This document shows, one piece after another, positions 19,778 through 26,930 of a stretch of DNA of 64,000 bases. Numbering within the stretch: position 1 is the stretch's first letter; every line of letters begins with the position of its first letter. The translations under genes and the position numbers were made by a program. The stretch is taken from NCBI RefSeq assembly GCF_020883455.1, contig NZ_CP086615.1, positions 2,914,001 through 2,978,000 on the forward strand, in the 5' to 3' direction. Source of the DNA: Spiribacter halobius. Lineage in GTDB: Bacteria > Pseudomonadota > Gammaproteobacteria > Nitrococcales > Nitrococcaceae. The notes beneath the pieces were generated by a model, which worked only from the letters and a program-made list of their open reading frames with translations, did no database searches and was not told where the DNA came from.

Positions 19778-20817
19778 AGGGCGTCACAGACGCAGCGCAG
19801 GCCCACACCGCCATTCGCGCCCCACGGATTCGCAGGCAAGAAGAGGCAGCGCGCACCGGCGTGCACGCCCTCGCCGAAGTTGCCGCCGCCAAGGAAGCAG
19901 CGCCAACCGGCGTGATAGACCTCGCCACGGGCAAAGGCCGAATCCTGCCCGACGTCGACGACCGTGCGATCCCAGGCAAACGTGCCGCCCAAATCGATTT
20001 GGTTATCCAGCCAGTCCCACAGGTTCCCAACGGCGTCCACGACGTTGAACATGCTCACCGCCTTGGCGACGCCGCCCGCGGTGGTCGGGCCGGTGTTGCT
20101 GGTATCCGACCAGGCGGTGTCGTTGTTGGCGTCCGCGCCCTGGGGCGCGCCCACGGCGTAGGTGAGGAACTCCTCGACGGTCGGCAGGCGCTTGCCGGCG
20201 TTGCGGGCGAGCACATGGAAGTCGACCCTGGCGTACACGTCGTCCTTGATCAGCGTCGCCCCGTACTGGCTCACCGGCACGTTCTCCGGCCAGGTGCCGC
20301 TGCCCTCGCTGTTCAGGTAGATGTCCACCCACAGCCGCCCCGGCACGACCTCCACCATGCCGCTCGGGTCGCACTTCGGGCGGTGCTGCAGGTCCCACAC
20401 CGAGTTCGGCACGATCTGAGTCGCCGGCGAGTAGGCGCTGTCGTAGCGCTCCGCCACCGGGCGCACGCGGCCGTAGTGGAAGCCGCCGATCTTGCGGCTG
20501 GTGCCCGCCGTGTAGCCGGAGGGCACGGTCGAGTTCTTGCTCGCCAGCCACTGCGCGGTGCCGGAGGGGTCCGTGACGGCATAGATGTAGATGTCATCGC
20601 CGAGGGCCAGCGCGTCAAAGGTGCCATCGTTGTTGCCAGCCCCGAGCGGATCCCAGTCTGTCTGCGGCGCGAGCACGTACCCCTGGCTATTGCCGCCGAT
20701 GTTGGCCATGCCCTCGGGCAGGTTCAGGGTGTCGCCCGTGCCCTTCTCGATGTGCCCCATCAGGGCGATGAACCCCGCGGCCTGCGCGGGGAGGATGATG
20801 CGGTCGCCGGATGCCAT
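19774..20817 (-). CDS. DGR variable tail protein with C-type-lectin / FGE-like fold
   Basis: 347 aa, probably the receptor-binding protein at the tail-fibre tip. The N-terminal 140 residues are Gly/Asp-rich and fibre-like. The C-terminal half has formylglycine-generating-enzyme landmarks: GKRLPTVEEF, FNVVDAVGNLWDWLDN, AGWRCFLGGGNF and the ending VGLRCVCDAL. This fold displays DGR diversity in Mtd and TvpA. Stop overlaps the avd GTG. The current VR state is one phenotype of a diversified family. Confidence 0.9.
   Translation of the reverse strand: MASGDRIILPAQAAGFIALMGHIEKGTGDTLNLPEGMANIGGNSQGYVLAPQTDWDPLGAGNNDGTFDALALGDDIYIYAVTDPSGTAQWLASKNSTVPSGYTAGTSRKIGGFHYGRVRPVAERYDSAYSPATQIVPNSVWDLQHRPKCDPSGMVEVVPGRLWVDIYLNSEGSGTWPENVPVSQYGATLIKDDVYARVDFHVLARNAGKRLPTVEEFLTYAVGAPQGADANNDTAWSDTSNTGPTTAGGVAKAVSMFNVVDAVGNLWDWLDNQIDLGGTFAWDRTVVDVGQDSAFARGEVYHAGWRCFLGGGNFGEGVHAGARCLFLPANPWGANGGVGLRCVCDAL
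19784..19913 (-). repeat. DGR variable repeat (VR)
   Basis: 130 bp at the 3' end of the target gene, covering residues about 302-345. Relative to TR it carries 6 A-to-G, 4 A-to-C and 2 A-to-T changes and no others. Changed residues are 304, 309, 313, 315, 326, 328, 333 and 337 (D-G, I-L, K-N, D-G, N-F, N-P, N-G, N-G). Confidence 0.96.
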
Positions 20818-21149
20818 CAGCTGCTCTCCACGGTCGCGATGAGGTCATCCACCTCGGCCTCGGTGAAGCCCAGGCGGTGGATCAGTGCGTTCGGGTCGTC
20901 GGTGAGCCGGTGCTGGCGCCGGATGCCCTCCTCGTCGGTGAGCACGAGGTACTCCGGCTCCGGACCGTCCGGCTCCTCGCTCTCGGCGAGCGTGCGGTCG
21001 AAGGTGTAGGCCTTCTGGCGCTCCTTCAGCCCGCGCAGGAACGCGAGCCCCCGGCGCTTGTTGTCCTCGGTCGCCCAAGGCGTGCCGAGGAAGCTCACCA
21101 GGTACTCGACGTCGTAGCGGGTGGAGATGGTCTTGGGGTAGCCGTACAT
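20817..21149 (-). CDS. Hypothetical tail-region protein (110 aa)
   Basis: MYGYPKTISTRYDVEYLVSF; acidic C-terminus with a helical end, GFTEAEVDDLIATVESS. I do not recognise a family. ATG overlaps the upstream stop (TCA/CAT junction at 21149), and its own stop shares a base with the variable-protein start, so it is co-translated with the DGR target. Position suggests a fibre-attachment or assembly role (inference). Confidence 0.75.
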   Translation of the reverse strand: MYGYPKTISTRYDVEYLVSFLGTPWATEDNKRRGLAFLRGLKERQKAYTFDRTLAESEEPDGPEPEYLVLTDEEGIRRQHRLTDDPNALIHRLGFTEAEVDDLIATVESS

Positions 21150-21457
21150 CAGACCTCCTCGAGTGCAAGCACGCCATCGACGACGATCACGCGGTAGTGC
21201 GTGCCCGCCTGCTCCTGGTCCTCGTGCTCGTGCACCGCGCGGCTGAGCTGGTCGAGGTCGGTGTGGTCGGGCGTGCGGCCCTTGTAGGTGATCACCCGGC
21301 GCAGCGCTTCGGTGACCATGTGATACCAATAGGCACCCGGTCTAGTCGCCGGGATGCCCTGCGTGGGATTGCCATCAGTGGGATACCCCACCGACGGATC
21401 CGTGAAGACGGCGGGTGCGGACGCTGCGGCGTCGCTTTCCCAGACTCTGTCGACCAT
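21149..21457 (-). CDS. Hypothetical tail-region protein (102 aa)
   Basis: MVDRVWESDAAASAPAVFTD; a Pro/Gly-rich N-terminal half and HTDLDQLSRAVHEHEDQEQ followed by a short beta-rich end (YRVIVVDGVLALEEV). Unrecognised. Sits between gp48 and the DGR target, where tail-fibre genes normally start, so it may be a short fibre or adaptor. Confidence 0.72.
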   Translation of the reverse strand: MVDRVWESDAAASAPAVFTDPSVGYPTDGNPTQGIPATRPGAYWYHMVTEALRRVITYKGRTPDHTDLDQLSRAVHEHEDQEQAGTHYRVIVVDGVLALEEV

Positions 21458-21475
21458 GACTCTCTACAGCCTCCG

Positions 21476-22057
21476 TTATCCGTAGGCGAACAGCACGTCG
21501 GTGTGGGCCGGCTTGAAGCGCTCGATCACGCACTCGAGGCGCTCGTTGCCCCAGGTGGCGAGGGGCTCGTCCACGGTGCCGGCGACGGTGAGGTAGGTGA
21601 CCGTCGACTCCGGCGAGCGCACGGTCCAGGCCCAGCGCCAGGTGTCACCCTTGATCGGGTGCGCCACGTCGTCGGCCACCGTATGCGGGTGGTGCTCCTC
21701 GATGGTGATCTCGTAGCCGAGCGCGGCCGCGAGCTCGACGTAGTAGTTGCGGCTCTGGCCGCCGGTGCCGATGAGCACGCGCACGAGCGCGGCGCGGCGC
21801 TCCTCGAGCGTCTGCTCGCCCGGCACGCAGGGATCGGGCAGGCCGGCGACGCGCTCCCAGTCGGCGAGCAGCTCGTAGGTGGTGCGGACGTCGGCTTCGT
21901 CGCGGAGCGTCTCGGCGCGGCCATCGGCCCGGGCGAGCTCGCCGGCGAGGGCCTCGAGCAGCTGCTGCCAGCGGCTGTCGGCGTCCGCGGGCAGCGCCTG
22001 ACCCGGGGGCAGCAGTGCGTGGAGCGCCCGGCGGTAGTCATCGCGCGTCAGAGCCAC
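21476..22057 (-). CDS. Mu gp48-like baseplate protein (DUF2313/YmfQ)
   Basis: 193 aa. Opening VALTRDDYRRALHALLPPGQA and LADWERVAGLPDPC are typical of the DUF2313 family that connects baseplate wedge and tail fibre in Mu-like phages. GTG start overlaps the gp47 stop by 10 bases. Confidence 0.85.
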   Translation of the reverse strand: MALTRDDYRRALHALLPPGQALPADADSRWQQLLEALAGELARADGRAETLRDEADVRTTYELLADWERVAGLPDPCVPGEQTLEERRAALVRVLIGTGGQSRNYYVELAAALGYEITIEEHHPHTVADDVAHPIKGDTWRWAWTVRSPESTVTYLTVAGTVDEPLATWGNERLECVIERFKPAHTDVLFAYG

Positions 22058-23106
22058 GTAATCACCCCGAGCACGGCGATCTCATTGATCGTGTGGGTGA
22101 CGTCCCCGGTCGGGCTCTGCAGCTCGTGGCGGCTCTCGCCGGCGGCGACGTAAATCACCCCGGAGAGCTGCTCGCGGTAGATGGTGCCGCCCGGCTCGGC
22201 GACGCGGGCGAAGAAGTCGTTCAGCGCGTCGGTGACGCGCTCGCGCACCTCGGTGCTGTCCGGCGTGAGCTTGATGGAGAGATCGAGCGGCGCCTCGGTG
22301 GGGGCCACCACGTAGAAGCCGGCCGTGACCGGGCGCTCGGCGTCGATGTAGTCCTCGATGGCGCCGGTCACCTCGGCCGGCGGGGTGATCGGGTCGAGCT
22401 CGTCGCAGACCGCGCGCACGGTGACGGTGCCGGGGTCGGTCTCCTGCGGATAGACCCAGGCGCGGGTCACGTCCGGGTGCGCCTCGAGCGCCCAGCGCTC
22501 GTAGTCGTCGCGGCTGCCGCCGTGCGGGCGGCGGCGGATGCGCTCGAGCAGCCGCTCGCGCAGGCGCGCGTCGCCCTCCTCGTCGGCGCCGCCGGTGAGC
22601 CCGCCGGCGGCCACCACCGCCTCGCTGTCGATGCCGGTGACGGCCGTGAGCAGGCGCAGCGTAGCGCCCTCGGCGAGGTTGCCATCCGCCCCAGCCTCAA
22701 CGGCAGTGACGGCCACCGTGCCGGTGCCGGCCGCATCGAGGGTGAGCGTCGTGTCGGTGGTGTAGGTCTGCCCGGCGTCGGACTCGAGCTCGATGCCCGC
22801 GGGGAGCTCGGCGCCGGCGGAGCCGGTGACGTCCACATTGCCCGCTGCCGGGACCGCCGCTGCGCGGCTCAGTCCCCAGATGCCGGCCCAGCGCTCCAGG
22901 TGCTCGGCCTCGGCCGTGTCGATCATCAGCTGGCGGGCGAGCCAGTCGAGGTAGCCGTAGAGCCCCTGCACCGCGCCCGCCTCGGCGCTCGCGAGCACGC
23001 CGAGCAGCGAGCGGCGCAGCTCCGGCTGCGCGCCGGGCAGCCGCGCGCGGATGTCGGCGCGGATCCGCTCTATGAGCTGCTCGAGCGTGGGGCTCTGCCA
23101 GGGCAT
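22048..23106 (-). CDS. Baseplate J-like protein (Mu gp47)
   Basis: 352 aa. Baseplate wedge component. Landmarks: MPWQSPTLEQLIERIRADI, WGLSRAAAVPAAGNVDVTG, GADEEGDARLRERLLERI, GGSRDDYERWALEAHPDVTRAWVYP. The ATG overlaps the gp46 stop. Same relative position as in Mu. Confidence 0.92.
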   Translation of the reverse strand: MPWQSPTLEQLIERIRADIRARLPGAQPELRRSLLGVLASAEAGAVQGLYGYLDWLARQLMIDTAEAEHLERWAGIWGLSRAAAVPAAGNVDVTGSAGAELPAGIELESDAGQTYTTDTTLTLDAAGTGTVAVTAVEAGADGNLAEGATLRLLTAVTGIDSEAVVAAGGLTGGADEEGDARLRERLLERIRRRPHGGSRDDYERWALEAHPDVTRAWVYPQETDPGTVTVRAVCDELDPITPPAEVTGAIEDYIDAERPVTAGFYVVAPTEAPLDLSIKLTPDSTEVRERVTDALNDFFARVAEPGGTIYREQLSGVIYVAAGESRHELQSPTGDVTHTINEIAVLGVITWL

Positions 23107-23555
23107 CAGAGGGCCTCCCAGACGTAGTCGTAGCGCTGCTCGACGGTGCCGCCGCCGCGGCGGCGGATCACCACCCGGAGGGTCAGCCACTCGGCGCGGA
23201 AGTCCTCGGCGGTGACCTCCACGCTCTCGGCGATGCCGTCATCGACGAGCCACTGCAGCGCCTCGCGTGCATAAGCCTCGGCCTGGCGGGCCACCGCGGG
23301 GAGCTCCTTCTCGCGCGCGAGCAGCCAGAGTCGCGAGCCGATGAGATCCTCCGACGGCTCGGACCAGGCGTCCGCCCACCAGCCGCGGCGGTCGCTACCG
23401 CCGTCGGGTAGCTCGTCGTCGGTATCGGCGCGGCGGTCGGTGAGCAGCGAGAGCACCACCGCGGTGCGCGGGCTCTCCTCGGCGGCGAGGTCGCCCGCCT
23501 CGAGGGCGATGTCCCGCCGGCCGTCGGCGTCCTGGATGAGGGCGATGTCGGTCAC
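23106..23555 (-). CDS. Mu gp46-like tail protein
   Basis: 149 aa. MTDIALIQDADGRRDIALEA, SDRRGWWADAW and GSRLWLLAREKELP are hallmarks of the gp46 family (related to phage W/gp25 baseplate function). Overlaps gp45 by 4 bases (ATGA). Confidence 0.9.
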   Translation of the reverse strand: MTDIALIQDADGRRDIALEAGDLAAEESPRTAVVLSLLTDRRADTDDELPDGGSDRRGWWADAWSEPSEDLIGSRLWLLAREKELPAVARQAEAYAREALQWLVDDGIAESVEVTAEDFRAEWLTLRVVIRRRGGGTVEQRYDYVWEAL

Positions 23556-24148
23556 TTCGCCACCCCCGTATCCTCGGTGCCCGACTGCACGCTGCCGTGC
23601 ACGTGCTGCTGCAGGCTGATCGCGCCCGCCTTCACGTCGCCGCCGGCGTCGATCGCGCCCTGCACGCTGAGGTCTCCGGTGACGGTGACGCTCGGGCTGT
23701 CGAGCGTCACCGAGGTGGTGGCCTGCACCGTCGCCGTGTCGCAGTCGGCCACCACATCGGGGGCGGTGACGTGCACCTGAGCGCCGCTGATGACCTCGAT
23801 CACCCGCCCGCGCCGCATGCGGATCTCGTCACCCTCGTCGGTGTAGATCGCCACCTCGCCGGGCTGCTGGTCACGGCGGCGGTGGCGGCGGTCGTCCACG
23901 GCCACGGCCACCAGGTGCCCCCGAGCGCCGCCGACGGCGGCCGCGATCGCCTCGGCGCCCTCGAGCGGCCGGGAGCTGAAGCCGTACTCCTGGAAGCGCT
24001 CCATACGGGCCGTTTCACCGGCCAGCAGGCTCACTTGCACGACCTGGAGGCGCCGGGCGTCGTCACTGCGCCCGATCACCCCGCGGGAGACGATCAGCCG
24101 CAGCCGCCGCCAGATGGGCGCGAGCAGGCGCTCGAGCGTCTCCCTCAT
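23552..24148 (-). CDS. Baseplate assembly/spike protein (Mu gp45)
   Basis: 198 aa. N-terminal OB-like region with SRGVIGRSDDARRLQVVQVS, YGFSSRPLEGAEAI and GEVAIYTDEGDEIRMRRG, then a repetitive beta-helix-like tail rich in V/T/D (VTLDSPSVTVTGDLSVQGAI) ending with HVHGSVQSGTEDTG. This is the membrane-piercing spike. ATG 24148 overlaps the gp44 stop; a GTG 6 bases upstream is possible. Confidence 0.92.
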   Translation of the reverse strand: MRETLERLLAPIWRRLRLIVSRGVIGRSDDARRLQVVQVSLLAGETARMERFQEYGFSSRPLEGAEAIAAAVGGARGHLVAVAVDDRRHRRRDQQPGEVAIYTDEGDEIRMRRGRVIEVISGAQVHVTAPDVVADCDTATVQATTSVTLDSPSVTVTGDLSVQGAIDAGGDVKAGAISLQQHVHGSVQSGTEDTGVAK

Positions 24149-25185
24149 CCCCACGCCTCCTGCTCCGGCTGGGGCTCAGGCTCCGCCTCGATGTCCCACG
24201 CCTCCTGCGGCACCACGCGCAGCTCCGTGCGCTCCCCCTGGTCGTCCAGGCGGAATAGCACCCCCTCGATCAGCCGCCAGGCGTCGACGCCGAGCCAGGG
24301 GTCGCGCACCTGGACGAGATCGCCCGGGCGCCAGAGGCTCTCGCGATGCCGCCAGTGCGCGACCGTGTAGGTCACCCCGCGGCCGCGGGCGCGGCGCTTG
24401 CGCCCCTCCCACTCGGCACGCTGCCGGCAGCTCGCGGAGTCGACGGCGGTATCCGCCAGCACGAGCATCGGCCGGTAGCGGATGCCCGTATCCTCCGCGA
24501 CGCCGTCAGGTCGCCGGGCAGAGTCGCCGCTCTGCCAGTCCTCAAGGGCGGGCTCCTGCCCCTCCACGATCACCCGCGAGAACCGATCCCGCACGCTGAA
24601 CCGCCCGGCACCCGAGCGGATGTTCTCGCCGAGCACCAGCGCCTCGCGCAGCCGCGAGCGCGGCGGGCGGGTGATCACGAGCCGCCCCTGCGGGTCGGTC
24701 ACCAGCAGCACCGCGCGGTAGCGCGCGAGCTGCTCGAGCGCCTCGTGGTAGGGCTGCCCCGGCTCCACAGCGGGCCGGCGCAGCGGCTCGCCGGTGTCCA
24801 CCTCGACCACCACCTCGATGCCGAAGGGCTCGGCAATCTCCCGGGCCACCTGCTCGAGGCGGCGCGGCTGCTCCCAGGTCTCGCGCCGCCCGGCGCAGTC
24901 CACCAGGTCCGCCGTTAGCGAGCGCCCGGAGACGACGATGCTGTGCTGCTCGGCGTCGTAGCTCGGCAGCACGTCGTCGACGTGCCCGGTGATCACCCGC
25001 TCGCCGTCGATCTCCACCGTGCAGGCCGCGCCGGCCTGGATCGGCCGCGGCGCCTGGCCCTCGGCCCAGCGCTCGGTGAGCGATAGCTCGAAGCGGTCCG
25101 CCACCTGGTCGAGGCCGCGGCGGATCTCCACCTCGGTCCAGCCGCGGTGGCGGGTGCCGCCGATGACGAGCGCGAGCTCACTCAC
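24145..25185 (-). CDS. Baseplate hub protein (Mu gp44, gpD/gp27-like)
   Basis: 346 aa. VSELALVIGGTRHRGWTEVE, FELSLTERW, GHVDDVLPSYDAEQHSIVVSG and VYHEALEQLA-type segments match phage late-control D-like hubs. The GTG start overlaps gp43 by 8 bases. The C-terminus is Glu/Pro-rich (EAEPEPQPEQEAWG). Confidence 0.9.
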   Translation of the reverse strand: MSELALVIGGTRHRGWTEVEIRRGLDQVADRFELSLTERWAEGQAPRPIQAGAACTVEIDGERVITGHVDDVLPSYDAEQHSIVVSGRSLTADLVDCAGRRETWEQPRRLEQVAREIAEPFGIEVVVEVDTGEPLRRPAVEPGQPYHEALEQLARYRAVLLVTDPQGRLVITRPPRSRLREALVLGENIRSGAGRFSVRDRFSRVIVEGQEPALEDWQSGDSARRPDGVAEDTGIRYRPMLVLADTAVDSASCRQRAEWEGRKRRARGRGVTYTVAHWRHRESLWRPGDLVQVRDPWLGVDAWRLIEGVLFRLDDQGERTELRVVPQEAWDIEAEPEPQPEQEAWG

Positions 25186-26335
25186 CGAGCACCTCCAGCT
25201 CCGTGCCCCCGGGCACCGCGCCCGGGTGGCGGATGCGGTTGCGGCGCACGATCTCGTCGGCCCTGCGGCCGTCGCCGTAGAGGCGCTGGGCGATGACCAG
25301 CGCCGGCAACGTCGCGGCCGGGGTGTAGTCGGTGAGCTCAGGCAGGGCCGCGCCGCGCTCGCGCAGGTCCTGCACGGCCGCCGCGCGGAGCTCCGCGAGC
25401 GCGCTCGCCACCACCGGCGGCGGGGGCGGGTCGGACTCGAGCTGCGTGGGCAGCCCGCCGTGCACGGTCTCGAGCGCCGAGACGGCATCCTGGCGGGTGT
25501 CGTAGCTCCAGGTGGCGCTCGCCGCCGCGCTCTCCACCGCCGCGCCCCGGCGCACCAGGCGCACGGCCGCGGTCTGTGCCTCGGCCTGCTTGCGCGCGCC
25601 CTCCGGCGCGGTGGCCGAGGCGGTGTCGGTCTCCCCGGCGGAGAAGAGGTTCTCGTAGATGAGCAGCGCCCGCTGCGGCTCCGTGATCCGGTCGCCCACC
25701 TCGGCGAGGCTCTCCAGCACCTGGGCGCCGAGCTCCGCGGGCGAGCGGATGAGCTCCGCCACCGGGCCGGCCACACCGCCCACGGACTCCTCGACGGCAC
25801 TGAGCGCGTCCTGCAGCGCGCGCTCGATGGTGGCCACGCGGTCGGTGGCGAGGTCGAGGACGTCGTAGTGGGCCTCGAAGTCCGCCAGGAGCTCCTCGCG
25901 GGCCGCGGCGGCGGCGTCACCGACGCGCGCACGGGTATCCGCCACCGCCCGAGGCAGCCGGCCGGTATCCTCGGCCTCCACCACCGTGAGCGAGACGTTG
26001 GCGATGCCGCCCTCGCGGGTGGACTCGCGCACGCGGAAGGCGGTCACCACCACGCGGCGGCGGCCGTAGTACGGGTGCACAAGCTCGCCGGCGCCGGGGC
26101 GCTCGACGGCCTCGATCAGGCGGTCGCGCTGCAGGTCGTAGTCGTCGCCGATGACGAAGGCGTCGATGGTCCACTCGCGGGTGGCGCGGCCGAGGTCCTC
26201 GGCGTAGGGCTGGTCACGCAGCGGATACTCATGCACCTGCACACGCCGCCCGGCGGAGAATCCCGGCCGCTCGACGTGGAACTCGACCCCCCGGAAGGAG
26301 CCAACCGCAGTGTCGACTCGATCACGCCAGGTCAC
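25178..26335 (-). CDS. DNA circularisation / tail protein (Mu gp43, DNA_circ_N)
   Basis: 385 aa. N-terminal domain has WRDRVDTAVGSFRGVEFHVE, RDQPYAEDLGRATREWTIDA and LVHPYYGRRRVVVTAFRV, the DNA_circ_N pattern; Mu gp43 is a tail/baseplate component. The C-terminal two-thirds are helical and alanine-rich. GTG start. A plus-strand cargo gene separates it from the tape measure. Confidence 0.9.
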   Translation of the reverse strand: MTWRDRVDTAVGSFRGVEFHVERPGFSAGRRVQVHEYPLRDQPYAEDLGRATREWTIDAFVIGDDYDLQRDRLIEAVERPGAGELVHPYYGRRRVVVTAFRVRESTREGGIANVSLTVVEAEDTGRLPRAVADTRARVGDAAAAAREELLADFEAHYDVLDLATDRVATIERALQDALSAVEESVGGVAGPVAELIRSPAELGAQVLESLAEVGDRITEPQRALLIYENLFSAGETDTASATAPEGARKQAEAQTAAVRLVRRGAAVESAAASATWSYDTRQDAVSALETVHGGLPTQLESDPPPPPVVASALAELRAAAVQDLRERGAALPELTDYTPAATLPALVIAQRLYGDGRRADEIVRRNRIRHPGAVPGGTELEVLGE

Positions 26336-26379
26336 GGTGCTAGGCTCCAGACGCAGCTGGACGAACGGAGGCGACCGTC

Positions 26380-26919
26380 ATGCGGCTCACTGCAACCCTG
26401 GCCACGGCCCTGCTGATGACTCTCTCCCTCGGGGCTATCGCAGACGAGGTCCCTATCCCCGGTAAACAGGAGCAGGTGATCCAGCTGGTCGACCTCTACG
26501 CCGAGCGCTACGCCAGCACCGATCACGACCTGCAGCGCTCCAAGCTCCGAACAGAGCGGGATCGCGCCATCGCCGAAGCGATTGGAGACGATGGCACTGT
26601 TCACGACTGGGTCGGGACGGTGATCGGCCTGCGCACCACCCGGGACGGCGCGGCCGCTGTTCTCATCGAGCTTGATGATCGTCTTGTCGTCGGTACCGCC
26701 CGTTATCGACTCGGGGACGAGCACGGCACTCTCATCGAGCAGAGCAGCCCGCTGTACGACATCCTCGCCGAGATCGAGAAGGGACAGACGGTGGTGTTCA
26801 GTGGCCGGATCGTGGGGATGCCCGACCGGCCTGAGCACGACTCGATGGAGCGAGCCGCCCTCCTGGTCAAGCTTGGATACGTGGCCGATCTGAGAGCGCA
26901 TCAGGCCTTGCCCTTTTAA
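26380..26919 (+). CDS. Secreted cargo (moron) protein, unknown
   Basis: 179 aa on the strand opposite the tail operon. GGAGG lies 8 bases before the ATG. Residues 1-21 (MRLTATLATALLMTLSLGAI) form a clear signal peptide with likely cleavage before DEVPIPG. The mature part has a helical segment, then a beta-rich OB-like stretch (DWVGTVIGLRTTRDG, VLIELDDRLVVG, TVVFSGRIVG). No family recognised. Orientation and secretion fit a lysogenic-conversion gene; envelope modification or superinfection exclusion is a guess. Confidence 0.8.
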   Translation: MRLTATLATALLMTLSLGAIADEVPIPGKQEQVIQLVDLYAERYASTDHDLQRSKLRTERDRAIAEAIGDDGTVHDWVGTVIGLRTTRDGAAAVLIELDDRLVVGTARYRLGDEHGTLIEQSSPLYDILAEIEKGQTVVFSGRIVGMPDRPEHDSMERAALLVKLGYVADLRAHQALPF

Positions 26920-26930
26920 CTCGATGCCCG

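Larger units (their letters stand above)
17958..20817 (-). other. Diversity-generating retroelement (variable protein-VR-avd-TR-RT)
   Basis: Order on the minus strand is target gene with VR at its 3' end, avd, TR, reverse transcriptase: the BPP-1 order. TR and VR differ only at TR adenines (12 of 22 changed, 0 of 108 other bases changed). A GRNA-type tetraloop hairpin follows VR. Genes overlap or abut, and the set is transcribed as the end of the tail operon. Confidence 0.96.

Noticed and set aside
20817-22057. Invertible tail-fibre segment with a Gin-type invertase
   Set aside because: No serine recombinase gene or inverted crossover sites were seen near the tail genes.
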